This document shows positions 44,144-56,872 of a stretch of DNA of 64,000 nt, piece by piece. Below the pieces are notes generated by a model. It did no database searches. It was not told the DNA's origin and saw nothing but the letters and a program-made list of their open reading frames with translations. This DNA comes from Lepidonotus clava (Eukaryota > Annelida > Polychaeta > Phyllodocida > Polynoidae). Location of the stretch: positions 16,036,908 through 16,100,907 of the forward strand of contig OW387134.1 of NCBI GenBank assembly GCA_936440205.1, in the 5' to 3' direction. Within the stretch, counting starts at the first letter, position 1, and each line of letters begins with the position of its first letter. The translations under genes were made by a program, and so were the position numbers.

Positions 44144-44394
44144 CAGTGTGATACAGAAACTTTTTATTTTCTAAAATTCATGAAAAAATGAAATAATTAA
44201 GAAATAAAAAAATCTAACATATGCATTATCTGTACAACGTTCCTAGCTACATTTTACTGCTTACTATTTGTGGATTTGATGGATATCAAAAGAGTTATAT
44301 GAAAAAACATAGAAAAATGTGCAGCATCACAGTCCCACCATCACTGATTGCTGTGCATCCTTCCTTGGGAGCTCAGATCTAACAGAAAAGGTAT

Positions 44395-44571
44395 AATAAA
44401 TCCATAACCAACCTCGAAGGGAGTACTCGGGCAGTTATCACCCCTCGCCGGGACCCCGATATCAGCCCTCGGCCGGCCCTTCGGGCCCTGGCCTCGGGCT
44501 GATATCGGGGTCCCGGCTCGGGGTGATAACCTCCCTCGTACTCCCTTCTTGGTTGGTTATATGTATTTATT
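44395..44571. repeat. 177-bp GC-rich foldback element
   Basis: The arms run AATAAAT, ATAACCAACC, GAAGGGAGTAC, GTTATCACCCC and GCCGGGACCCCGATATCAGC on the left and the same blocks inverted on the right, about 80 bp each and roughly 88% matched by eye. The apex is a GGCC/CGG-rich palindrome near 44482. It is strikingly GC-rich inside AT-rich DNA. No coding capacity. It could be a foldback transposon derivative. Confidence 0.85.
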
Positions 44572-45308
44572 GCATGACTACCTATTTATTCTTATGTGTA
44601 GTATTCACAAACATACCTAAATGTATCGCCAATGCATGTAGCATCTCCTCCAGATGAGAACTTAAACTTTTGATAAAACATTAATTTTTGGCCAAAAACG
44701 TTGTTTTTGGGTTTTTGTTTTTTTGTGTTTTTTTTTTGCAATTAACAAAAAGCGTAGTCTCTATAAAGAATAAAGCCACTTTCACAAAACCATAAGTAGG
44801 CTTAACACACTTTAGTAATCTAAAGGACGTACGCTAAATATAAATTTGAGTCAGGAAAATTTCTTCCTGGTCAACTTATATCATTGACGATATAATTACC
44901 AAAGATATAACATGCGCTCGATCTTTGTTGTAACGATTAACGTTATCCACATAAATCTATTGATCCACGACACGACCTTATCCAAACTGACAAAAAAGGA
45001 GAAGCAAAGAGACTTCAGGACCGGTTCCGAAATGGGTTTTTAAAAATCGGTTGGTTTGATCCTTGAGCCGATTCTCAAGAAAATGACAGACTGAGTTTGG
45101 ACCGACACAATTTTTTTATGTGACAATGGACCAATTACGAAATCGGTCAACTGTCGGTCCCAATCTCTCGTCTAGTGTATTTCGTGTATCTTTGCCAAGT
45201 TTTGTGTTTAAGCACCTGGGCCAATTATACTAACTCGTGTTTTCACAAGGTCGCTTCAACGTAACATTAACGCTGAATGATGCGAACCTTTTCTCTGGAT
45301 CGCCGCTG

Positions 45309-45331
45309 CCCCCCCCCCCCCCCCCCCCCCC
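45309..45331. repeat. C23 homopolymer
   Basis: The longest poly(C) run in the window. Confidence 0.95.
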
Positions 45332-45598
45332 GTAAGTTTGGGTGAAATGTCCTATGTAATATAATAACTGAAATATCCAATGTTTAGAACTATTAGTTTT
45401 TATAAAAAAAAATTACAACGATAACTTTTTCCATATTACGAGGACCTACCTGAGCTTGTGTTCCATCTCATGTGAGTGATTTTCTGAAATATCTCTAGGA
45501 TCCATTCTCAGATCAAATTTAGGTAAATTTAAAAGGCAGGAGCCTTTGAAATACGAAATTTTAATGGCATGCAGCACCCTTCCTACGTTATACAATAG

Positions 45599-45692
45599 TC
45601 CGTGGTATAATGGGTAGATTTAAAAGTCGAAAACACTAATGCACACTTTTTAATTTGAGTGTGCAGACTCCCTGGTTCAAATTTATTATGGA
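45599..45692 (+). other. tRNA-like sequence or tRNA-derived SINE head
   Basis: TGGTATAATGG fits the internal A box and GGTTCAAAT nearly fits the B box. TCCGTGG and TTATGGA could form a weak acceptor stem. Between them a GCACAC/GTGTGC hairpin is too long for a normal tRNA body, and the A-to-B distance of about 70 nt is also too long. So a degenerate tRNA pseudogene or SINE promoter is more likely than a working tRNA. No anticodon assigned. Confidence 0.3.
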
Positions 45693-46651
45693 ATGTCACT
45701 GAAAATAGGTAAATGCAATGACATAAATATCAATACAAGTATGTGGAACTTCCGAACATTTTTAATCTTAGGTATGTCAAAATGTCTATAGACCCCGTGC
45801 CAGTCACGCGTCCACCCTGATCAAACGCGCGGATTTGATAGCAAATTACGGAGTTCCGGTCCGTAGGCCAATGCTTAAGAAATAGATTTTGTGTTCCTGT
45901 ACCTGTTGTCTTCAATTCCTAGAGAAAATGTTGATAGTTTTGGGTAGATATGGACCTCCTCTATAAAATACTAAAAAATTAAAATCAACTTATGAGAAAT
46001 AGCTAAAAAAAACTGATATTTTCTACCACCTCCCATGCTGTAGCATAGGGCGGATGTCAGGAATCGGTCCGCAGCAAAAGGGAACGGGCACACGGTCTAC
46101 AGGCCTTATTTCGAGAAGACAAATGAGTAGCAATTCGATTAGAAGTGGTCAATAGCAATAAGGTATATACCATATGGTCGGGGCCGATGACACGCTCACC
46201 AAAACGTACCTGTCTGGCCTGCCACCTTTACCGCTATAATTGATGAGATCAGGACACTATAGACTTGAGGGGGTACCCATTGAGCGATGCGATCTAGATT
46301 CTGAGTGAAATGAAGATCGCTAGCGACCAATATCTGACTCTGTCAGATACTTTCCAAGCGATTGACCATTTTCCCATAGATTTCATTTCTTGTCGTTTTC
46401 TACTATGTGACCTGAACTGGTCGAGACGACCACAATTTAGTGTAATCTTTCAATGGATACCCCGCTTAGAATCTAGGTGGGTCCGCTTCACTAAATCTAG
46501 AGCTAAAACAGTTATTTCTGTTCCTCCTCGCGTAGGTTATAATGTGAGGCGGAGGTAAATGTCCTTTTAATACGTTTTCCTTGAAGGCTTGATCTTATCG
46601 GGAAATCACCTCTTCCTCCTCTACCTATAAATTCGTATTCAACCACATGCC

Positions 46652-46697
<46 letters not shown>
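46652..46697. repeat. (TA)n microsatellite
   Basis: About 22 TA units without interruption. Confidence 0.95.
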
Positions 46698-46699
<2 letters not shown>

Positions 46700-49600
46700 A
46701 ATTCGACATAATGTACGTAGGCCCTACTACACTTATAATTTTAAGCATGGAACATATTGAATTGTTTCAATGACTTTTAAGGAATTTACGAGGATCTTAC
46801 AACGTCAGCAAGAGTTGAAGTAGTTGAATCGCCTAGGGGAAGCTTGACAAGGAAGTAGAATTATGAACTTCGGACAATAAAGTAGCGTTTTGCCAACAAA
46901 CTAGGACGTATTAGCACAGAAGTAGGTCGATCGCTCGCCTTTTATGATGAATGTCGCAAAAAATAAGGGACAAAGAAAAGTTTTTGACGTGGCCGATAAA
47001 CTTGTTTTAAGAATTTAGTGGTATCTAAAATAAATCATAGGTAAACTGGACCGAAATGAACTTGCGCATTGATTTTATATTGCATCTGATTTCGAACCCA
47101 ATGACATTCACCTGACAGCTAGCCGCTTCGCAAAAAAGATGTAAAGGCAGTGGATCTCAGTACGACGAAAAGTGAGCCGATTGCAGCTCAATGTATTTTC
47201 AAAACTTGTTTTGCAGTCGGTTCACAATAATTCTTTCCGGTTATAGTTCAGAACCGAGTGTGGAAATTTTAGCAAAGAACTATCTGAAATATTGTGAACG
47301 ATATTGAAACGACAAAATTATTCAGCTTATTGAATAAGTTTAGGCTGGTTGTTGGATTGTGGGCCCTTTCTATTTAATGGGCCCTTTCTATTTAGTATAT
47401 TATTTCTATTCCTGCTAATTATTATCCATACATTTTAAGTACTACAATTTATTGACTGGAGCATTGGCTGAGTGTGGTTGAGCAGATCCTAACCTTTGGA
47501 TATCTCATTGTCATCGACACATCTTGTCAAGAGTATACACATACACACTGGATATTAATAAAGAACATCCTTTCACGCGAGTGTTATGTCTTTTCATAAT
47601 ACAGAACTATGCTATGTATTGGGCACGCAGTCTGGTGGAGATGGACTGCAGATGGGAGCTAGCTAATATCCTGGGACAAACATACAACTTAAAACGATAC
47701 CCTAAAAACCCTATCATAGTTCAGTATTGTGATGGTACAAGTATTACTGGTATTCTTATTAATTCTATGGGGTAGAATTTAGACATGAAAAGATGAAACA
47801 CATAGGCCTAATAGGTATATAAGGAAAGAGAGATCAAGGGGGTAGTAATTCATAGTCTGTTTATTTGGTCCCAGCTGAAGGGGCGCCAAAATGAGGAAAA
47901 CATAAACATATGTTTTATTTAGGTATGTAAACATAGAAAATGCCACTCTATAAACTCAACCTCACCCTCGTTAAACCTCCCTGAAATCGGTATTGTTTAA
48001 GTCCGCTGTTACCAGCGGCGGATCCAAGAAATCAAAAAAGGTGGCGCCCATATTTAAAAAGTCACGACGCACCCTCTGGGGGTAATAAGTTCACATAAAC
48101 AAATAGTGACTCCCCACCACATAGTGAGGCATAAGTCGCAGAAATGAAAATTGAGATTGTTACCGGCTGTAAGAGATGATGAACTGATCTTTAGAATGGC
48201 GAAAGAATTGTTTCTATCAGTATTTACACCAAAGTTATGAATGTTTGAAATCTCATCCATTAGATATCCCATTCTTGGAAAAATTACTTTAAATGTGGTT
48301 CCTCTCTTTATGGTAATGCTAATTTCCATAGACTTTATCAATAGCCACCAGGAAAATCTATCAATTACGCATATTGAACCCATAATTCCATTTAGTTTGT
48401 GCCTAAATTGTAATATACACTGTATAGGTGTTTCCCGTGTCGTTTCTGTACAAAACTCTATTTTCTTTTTTTCTCTCTCAATTTTGCCTTGTTTTGCCAT
48501 TTCCTCAGAATTGATCTGAGCGACTTATGCCTATATTTAACAACAAAAAAAGAAGCGCATGCCCCATGCGCCCCCCTCCGATCCGTCCCAGCTGGTAGGG
48601 ACATTGCTTTTATTGTGCTGATGTTGTAATTTTTGGTACTTCGAGACTGGAAGAGCAGGTTTATTTTGAGTAAGATAGTCATGGCAAAACATTTTAAACA
48701 AGCTGCAGAATAAAAGCGAAAGAAGGCCAATGATATAAGAGGACCACGCCCATATAGTTTAAGACGGCATGGTCCTTCTAACTCGGCCAAACTAAATAAG
48801 CAGGTGTATGTCCTTGTACAGAGAAGATTTCTACTAACTGACAACAAGAGGGTGTCATGTCAGACTGGGAAGAAGGGGAAGGCTTACCTCATTGAGTACA
48901 CTAAATGCACCACGTCACGCTATTTCTATTACTCTTCACATATCATAAAAACACACTCCAACGGTATAGTCCTTCCGGATTTCTACTTTTTTGTCAACCC
49001 CGCCTTTCAAAACTGGGAAAACGAAGTCCCATTTCGATGGGTTATTCACGAAAACCGATGTAATGATAAAGTCATTTTCACCAAATGACAAACAATCTAT
49101 TCAAATTTAGAATGCATACGTTTTTTAAATCGTGATGCACTATATAGGCCTATATGAACAAATGGGAATTTTATTGAAGAAAAATAATAACTATTATTTG
49201 TGGTGATTTGGCTAATATAAGATGCTATTCATTAAATTGTCTAGCTTGGTGCATCTCTTTTTCCTCGTAGACGATATCGGGAAGCTTCAATGCAGTGTTT
49301 ACAGCACTCATCGACCCATACCGACCCCTTTAATATCTTTTTACTGGGCAAGCTATTTCATACAAACAAACAACGAGTATAGACTATACTCGTTGAAACA
49401 ACTAAGCGCAATAGCTCCTAGGTTATGGTTATAATGAAAGCGTGCCTAAAAAATATCATATCTGTTTCCATTCTTGTTTTTTTAACACAGTGTAAAAGTC
49501 GAAATAATATATCCCAAATACCAGTTTACACTGTTCTACCGAATCAACGAAACTATGATATCGTAGCAATCAGAAGCGAGGTTACTTTGAACCCAAATTA

Positions 49601-50880
49601 ATCCGTAAACCGAGAAACGATTCAGTAGCTTCACGACCTTTGAGGTATAAAAGGGTTAGAACATCAATACCAGCCACCGGTGTTGGAGAAAAATTCCTTA
49701 AACAAACCTCACGGAGCAACGACTGTGAACTGTGGTGTTACTTAGAAACCTGGTCACCTTGCTGCCATGAGGAGTTTTCTCCCTTTTCTCTATTAATTTA
49801 TCTTATATTATTACCTGTATGAAAGTGAAGGTGGGGGGGGGGGGGAGTCGTGCTAATAAGAGAGTGGGGGCATCTGAACCTCAGGACCTCCACCCCTACC
49901 CCCTCACCCGCACGCTTCTACCGAATCCCTACATAAATTTACATCCTAGATTCGCTGCGTCGTCCGGGAGACTCCTTGGACGATCTCAGTATGTCTACCA
50001 GCAGATCCCCTTGAAACAGTTGTAAGCAGAAGTGGGGCTTATTGTTCCCACTTATGGTTACTTTACTGACTTTCATATCCGGAATAGTTGGCCAGGTTTC
50101 TTTAGCTCTTAAGCTTTTCTCCCCAATAGCAAAATCTTGCTTTCACGCAAATATAATGTGTGATATTTTGTTATCTACTTTAATAAAAACATTTGTGATA
50201 ATGTCACTATGAAGTCACTATATGCTTAGAAAAAATCATAATCGGGAATTAATTAATGAATTGTCGTCCGTTTCAACTTGTACCATTTAATCTCATGTAA
50301 ATTAGTCGAAAGGCGCTATGGTAAGTACGACTATGGCCCCTAAAGTAGGAAGGGCGTGTTTGAGTTTAGGAGGTTGTCTCAGTAATTAAGTATAATTATG
50401 TCTCATTATAGCCATAATGGACGCAATATTTATCTAATGAGACCATCTAGTCGTTACCTTGCGACGTTATTGCCCACAAAAGTTAATTTAATGACCGTGC
50501 ATGTTATTTTGTGGGCGTAATTAGGACTTAATACATTAATTGAATGGGTCAGATCAATTTTATTATAAAAGATCTTTCACATCTACTTGGGTTTCAAACT
50601 ACGTCACTCTCTCTTTTAACTCCATATAGTTGGACTTACAGTTACTAAGTATCAAACTAGGGGAAAGGTAGACACGGTCGCCTAGCCATCCGGTGACTGT
50701 ATAGAGCGGCAACTCTGTGTTTTTGTGGATATTTATACCCTTATGATTATATGTTCGTGTTTTTCCTTTTTTCGTTTCTTATCAAAAAAGTATATTGAAT
50801 CACCTTGTAATTCTCACTATTCTATACCAGTTATACCGAGAAAAGTGTGAGTATATAGAGCGGCAATTCTATACTTTCAG
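46700..50880. other. Long stretch without a supported gene; scattered repeat pieces
   Basis: Short ORFs exist but none has motifs I recognise. 47365-47400 has a duplicated GGGCCCTTTCTATTTA. 47740-47800 (GGGGTAGAATTTAGACAT) recurs at 59368-59390. 48012-48600 starts CAGCGGCGGATCCA and ends CCGATCCGTCCCAGCTGG, perhaps a worn hAT-like element. G13 lies at 49833-49845. A TATAGAGCGGCAA motif occurs at about 50700 and 50858, just before the satellite element. Confidence 0.5.
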
Positions 50881-51649
50881 ACATACATGTATATGGTCAA
50901 TTCTCACGAAAAGTGTCCAACTGACCAAATATACATTATAATATATATGGAACAACAGCATTAATATATTTTCATAATATTATTTGTTTATCTTATGCAC
51001 CCTGGGGAGAGCTACACGGGGAACCCTACTTTTATGTACCTGCGATGTATATTTTGGCTTCTAGAGCCAAAAAACATGCATATTTTTACTATTTTGAGCT
51101 TAAAAACACATTTGATTTAACTCTGAATTTTGTAATTTTCTTTTTTGAATATGTCTTGATATAAACACCATAGATATAAACAACTATACCCTCAGACTGT
51201 ATTAGTTTTTAATTTCAAGTGAATTGGACCATTTTCCAGAGTTTTATCAGCAAAACTTATATTGTGTATTATTTACGTGACCGTACATATTCGGAAATTG
51301 ACCTTTCCTAAACTAATGTTATATTAGAGTTTCATATATAAGAATGTATGCATTAGACCCTCTCATGTGCTGGGTGTGTTGAGAACCCAACATAATGGAC
51401 CATTGCGTATATGACAAATGGCCAGGATCAGCAGAAAAAATCTGTTAAGGGTTGGTGTAGAAATTGCGTGACCGTACATATTTTACTAATTTTATGAAAA
51501 AAATGAAATCCGATAGTATTAGTGAAAAATATTTATGTCTGGTATTCTTAGGCATAGTATGTATATAGTAAAGGTATTTTACTATTAATTAAGTCATCTG
51601 CCCCCGTATAATAACCCGCTGAAGCTCTAAAATCACCGTACATATTAAT

Positions 51650-54600
51650 GCGTGACCGTACATATTCTGACCAATATTCTGGAAAACAGCCTGGAAAATA
51701 TGACCATACATATTTAGATGGTGAGAGTGGTGTCTATGGTGAACTTTGGTCCATCCAAGTGTGCAAGGATGGGGTTATTGGATGTTTTTCATCAAGTGTT
51801 GGTATAATTTCATTCATTGAAAGGCAGAGGGGCTGTTAAAAGTGGGATTTCTGTATGGTACAAGGGGTCTTTGGGCTTGGAAAGAGGGCTGATTTTATGA
51901 CCTTTTTCAAATTTGGCCAAGCCTGTACATAGTGGGGAGCAAACTATGAAGTTTTCTTGCCATTGGGATGTGAAGTGGTGGGTTTTTATTGGGGTTGTAG
52001 TGTAAGAGCAGCCTAGTCGTAAATTGCGTGACCGTACATATTTAGATGTGACCATACATAGTGGTGTCTAAGGCAAACTTTGGTTCATCCAAGCATGTTT
52101 CGGATGGGTTTTTTGGATGCTTTTTCATTGAGTGTGGGTGTAATTCCATTGGTTGAAAGCCGGAAGGACCGTTAAAAGTGGGATTTCTGTATGGTACAAG
52201 GGGTCTTCGGGCTTGGACTGAGGGTTGATTTTATGACCTTTTTCAAATTTGGCCAAGCCTGTACATAGTGGGGAGCAAACCATAAAGTTTTCCTGCGATT
52301 GGGATGTGAAGTGGTGGGTAAGAGCAGCCTAGTCGTAAATTATGTGACAATACATATTTAGATGTGACCATACATAGTGGTGTCTATGGAGAACTTTGGT
52401 CCATCCAAATGTGTACAGGTGGAGTTTTTGGATGTTTTTCATAAAGTGTTGATGTAATTCCATTCATTAAAAGGCAGAGGGGCCGTTAAAAGTGGGATTT
52501 GTGTACTTTGCGAGGAGTCTTTGGGGTTGGATGGAGGGGTCATTTTGTGAAATCCTAATGTAGTCTGACTTTCACTGGAAAGTTACTGTTAAGTAACGGC
52601 CTTTTTCAAGTTGCTGGGATGTGAAGTGGTGTGTTTTTGTGGGGGTTGAAGTGTAAGAGCAGCCTAATCATAAACTGTGTGACCATACATATTTAGGGGG
52701 CATTTCACACTAGCTAAATTGTGATTGTAAATTGAGATATGATCTTAAATCAGTATTTATACAACCCATGTGTTTCTCAGTAAGGTTTTTTGTTGTTGTA
52801 AATTTGATGGTTTAGGATATGTGACTACTCATTGAGCAGTTATAACCGATTCACACCAAAGTCTTTTTTGTGAAATTTTCAGATAAGATGTCCATTCAAG
52901 ATCTTAAGTGTAATACTGTTCATGGGCTATTATCAGGGATTTTCTGTAACAATTTTTTCCACTGGTCCACAGGGTTAGTGGTCCTGTCTTTGCACTAGCC
53001 TGAGTTAAAGTTCCACTAGTCCATATAACATGTATATTTGCAATTTTAAAGATTTCCACTGGCCCACTAGGCTAGTTGTTAACAAAATTTATTGCACTAG
53101 CCCAACCAGACTTTTACTAGTACCCGGTACTAGTAACTCGATGAAGAGGGAAATCCCTGTATCATTACTTTGAAGATTATGGAAATAAAGCATGTAGTAT
53201 TTATAATTACAATGAAATATCAAATGTTTATCAATTCATGATTAAACATTGAATAAAGTAGAACATAAATCAATAATTATTGTCTGAACGTATCATATGT
53301 AACCATCATAATATTGAAGATAAAAAAGTGTCACCAATTCTTTATTTTCTGTCATAAGTAGCCAAAGGGCCATACCCACTAGGCAATTTTGACCAAGTTG
53401 GCCGACTCATTGGTGCTAGAATTGGCTGATTCTGCCACTAGAGTGGTGAGCGTGGTGTCTATGCTGAACTTTGGTCCATCCAAGTGTGCAAGGATGGGGT
53501 TTTTGGATGTTTTTCATCAAGTGTTGGTATAATTTCATTCATTGAAAGTCAGAGGGGCTGTTAAAAGTGGGATTTCTGTATGGTACAAGGGGTCTTTGGG
53601 CTTGGAAAGAGGGCTGATTTTACAGCCTTTTTTTAAGTTTTGCCAAGCCTGTACATAGTGGGAAGCAAGCAATGAAGTTTTCCTGCTGTTGAGATGTGAA
53701 GTGGTGGGTTTTTATTGGGGTTGTAGTGTAAGAGCAGCCTAGTCGTAAATTGCGTGACCGTACATATTTAGATATGACCATACATAGTGGTGTCTATGGC
53801 GAACTTTGGTCCATCCAAGTGTGGATGGGTTGGGTCTTTGGATGTTTTTCATCAAGTGTTGGTGTAATTCTATTCATTGAAAGGCAGAGGGGCCATTAAA
53901 AGTGGGATTTGTGCACTGTGCAAGGAGTCTTTGGGGTTGGATGGAGAGGTGATTTTGTGAAATTCTAACATAGTCTGACTTTTGCTAGGAAGTTAATATT
54001 AAGTAACAACCTTTTTCAAGTTTGGCCAAGCCTGTTCATAGTCGGGAGCAAGCCATGAAGTTTTCCTGTTGCTGGGATGTGAAGTGGCGGGTTTTTGAGG
54101 GGGTTGTAGTGTAAGAGCAGCCTAATCGTAAATTGTGTGACCATACATATTTAGACAGTAACCATACAAAGTGGTGTCTATGGCAAACATTGGTCCAACC
54201 AAGCATGTTTCAGGTGGGGTTTTTGGATGATTTTCATTGAGTGTTGGTGTAATTCCATTGGTTGAAAGCCGGAAGGACCGTTAAAAGTGGGATTTCTGTA
54301 TGGTACAAGGGGTCTTTGGGCTTGGAAGGAGGGCTGATTTTACAGCCTTTTTCAAGTTTGGCCAAGCCTGTACATAGTGGGGAGCAAGCCATGAAGTTTT
54401 CCTGCTGTTGAGATGTGAAGTGGTGGGTTTTTATTGGGGTTGTAGTGTAAGAGCAGTTGTAAATTGCGTGACCGTAAATATTTAGACGGTGACCATACAT
54501 AATGGTGTCTATGGTGAACTTTTGCCCATCCAAGCATGTGCAGGTTGGATTTTTGGATGTTTTTCATCAAGTGTTGGTGTGATTCCATTCATTGAAAAGC

Positions 54601-55310
54601 AGAGGGGCTGTTAAAAGTGGGATCTGTGTATGGCATGGTGAGTCATTGGGGTTGGACCTAGGGGCGACTTTGTTAAATTCTCAAGAAGTCTGACTTTTGC
54701 CAAAAAATTAATGTCAAGTAACAGACCTTTTCATGTTTGGCTAATCCTGTACATAGTGGGGAGCAAGCCATGAAGCTTTCCTGCTGCTGGGATGTGAAGT
54801 GGTGGGTTTTTGTCGGGGTTGTAGTGTAAGAGCAGCCTAGTCGTAAATTGCGTGACCGTACATATTTAGATGGTGACCATACATAATGGTGTCTATGGTG
54901 AACTTTTGCCCATCCAAGCATGTGCAGGTTGGATTTTTGGATGTTTTTCATCAAGTGTTGATGTGCTTCCATTCATTGAAAAGCAGAGGGGCTGTTAAAA
55001 GTGGGATCTGTGTATGGCACGGTAAGTCATTGGGGTTGGTCCAAGGGGCGACTTTGTTAAATTCTCAAGAAGTCTGACTTTTGCCAAAAAATTAATGTCA
55101 AGTAACAGCCCTTTTCATGTTTGGCTAATCCTGTATATAGTGAGGAGCAAGCCATGAAGCTTTCCTGCTGCTGGGATGTGAAGTGGTGGGTTTTTGTCGG
55201 GGTTGTAGTGTAAGAGCAGCCTAGTCGTAAATTGCGTGACCGTACATATTTAGATGGTGACTGTACATAGTGGTGTCTATGGTGACCTTTGGTCCCTCCA
55301 ACCATGTAAA
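51650..55310. repeat. ~384-bp tandem (satellite-like) array
   Basis: Units share TGACCGTACATATTTAGATG, GTGGTGTCTATGGTGAACTT, GGTCCATCCAAG, GGATGTTTTTCATCAAGTGT, GTTAAAAGTGGGATT, TTGGCCAAGCCTGTACATAG, GGGATGTGAAGTGGTGGGTT and GTAAGAGCAGCCTAGTCGTA. Successive motif positions 53755, 54139, 54467, 54853, 55237 give 384-386 bp spacing with one short unit. A ~740-bp stretch at 52696-53440 interrupts the array. Minus-strand ORFs across the units are by-products of the repetition. Confidence 0.85.
52696..53440. mobile_element. Insertion within the satellite array
   Basis: The array sequence is lost after ...CATATTTAG and resumes near 53437 with GTGGTGAGCGTGGTGTCT. The insert is AT-rich. Its last ~70 bp (GGGCCATACCCACTAGGC through GTGCTAGAATTGGC) resemble the left end of the 9784-9990 MITE family. 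The rest is not recognised. Confidence 0.5.
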
Positions 55311-56872
55311 AGTGGGGGTTTGGATGTTTTTGTTATAGTAAATGGACCGATTCGTGTCTCCACTGTCACATTAGCATGAATTACCTTGATTGGAAATACT
55401 AAATAAGCATAGTTCAGTATACAATAAAAATGTTTTCTCTAAAGATATAGTGTTATAAGAGTTATGATGCTATATCTCAGGAATCTTTTTAAATCATTAT
55501 GGTTACATGAATACTTAATGTGCTGGGCCTTCTATTATTAGAGTCTAATGACTAGGGGGGGTATACATGAACTGAATACAATAGTAGAGATAATGGCGAT
55601 AAATGCGTGACCGTACATATTTATATTGTGACCGTACATATTTAGCTATTATTCAATTAAAAGAATAATGAAGGCAAAGAGTACAATTTTTTGTATTCTA
55701 TTTCAATTTATGAAGACAAAACAATAAATTTTTGCTGAAATTTGATATTAGTAATGTGTTTTTAAATAAAAATCCTGAGGTTATATGTTGAAACATGCCA
55801 ATAAACCCCATTCCATGAGACATAAATTTGAACTTTTTCGTACAAGTAATACTTTATAACAATATTTATAGTGAGACACACCCTCTGCGAGTAAGAAAAA
55901 AGCCTTAGAGACATTCACAGAAGGTGTTATTGAAAATGGGATACATAGATTACACATATAATGACATATATGAGTTTTCACATAAAAATGGTTAATTACG
56001 TGACCGTACATATTTATCTCGTAACGTCTTTTATGATAGAAAATAGGGCTGCACATATACAAACAAGGTATCAACAGAAAGAGCACACCCATTAGAGTCT
56101 GATAAAATAAATGAAACTTGAAAGAACCTTATTTTTTTGAAATTCTATAATATATTTACTAATAACTTTAAGATGCATCAATATGGGGAAAATAGGCTAA
56201 AATAGCTATAAAATGCTCCAATACAAAAAATGTGTATAGAGTGTTGCTTTGTTATTCATTTTGTTAATAAATACATGTATTCTATGTTTCAAAACTAAAT
56301 TAGAATAATACTAACACTATACACTCACAAAAAATGAAACTGATAACATAAACCATCTAAATATGTACGGTCACGCATTTTTGAAGGTATATAACTTTGA
56401 AGTGTGATATCTCAGAAAGTTATTATAGTTAGTGTTCCCAATTTTGAGGTTTCTACCTACAATATACTACATTTAACCCCAAATATGCTGATTTGGTGTA
56501 AATGCATTTTGAATTTTTTACCCCTGAGACCCCCCAGAAACTGGAGTTGGACACTTTTCGTGAGAATCGACCATATACAAGTAAAAAAGGCTATGAATAC
56601 AAACTTAGTAAATAGGTTAATTATCATCATAATTAAGGCTGGGAACTGATGAAGTATAGAAAATTTCAAAGAAAATTTAGTTTTCAATTAAGTGACTAGA
56701 AATGTGTACAAATTTCTGAAAGTTTAAAAATTTTAAGTTCTAAACTTATTTCTGGACTCCTATTTAATCATGCATGAGAATAAAAAATTTGTGAGTAAAG
56801 GCTTTAGGAAAATTATCAATTATGTCAGTGTTCTTTTAATTATTAATTCATTACTGATTATCTTTTTTTGAC

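Larger units (their letters stand above)
50890..56577. mobile_element. 5.7-kb TIR-bounded satellite-bearing element
   Basis: The left end 50890-50922 and right end 56545-56577 are inverted copies matching at 32 of 33 bases, starting TATATGGTC and containing CTCACGAAAAGTGTCCAACT. TA or TATA may be the target duplication. The interior has no credible gene. Most of it is a ~384-bp tandem array (about 51650-55310), and the rest is AT-rich. The exact motif TGACCGTACATATT occurs ten times in direct orientation (51278, 51469, 51653, 52029, 53755, 54853, 55237, 55608, 55629, 56001) and once inverted near the right end (about 56360). I take it as a large non-autonomous DNA transposon; the superfamily is unknown. 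Confidence 0.75.

Noticed and set aside
47090-47110. GGTTCGAAATC on the minus strand as a tRNA B box
   Set aside because: No matching A box or acceptor stem found nearby.
48054-48500. 148-codon minus-strand ORF
   Set aside because: No motif recognised, AT-rich random-looking composition, and it overlaps a worn repeat.
51648-55305. Repeated minus-strand ORFs (SYTTTPIKTHHFTSQ-type) in the satellite array
   Set aside because: They recur with the repeat unit, drift freely between units, and have no recognisable domain.
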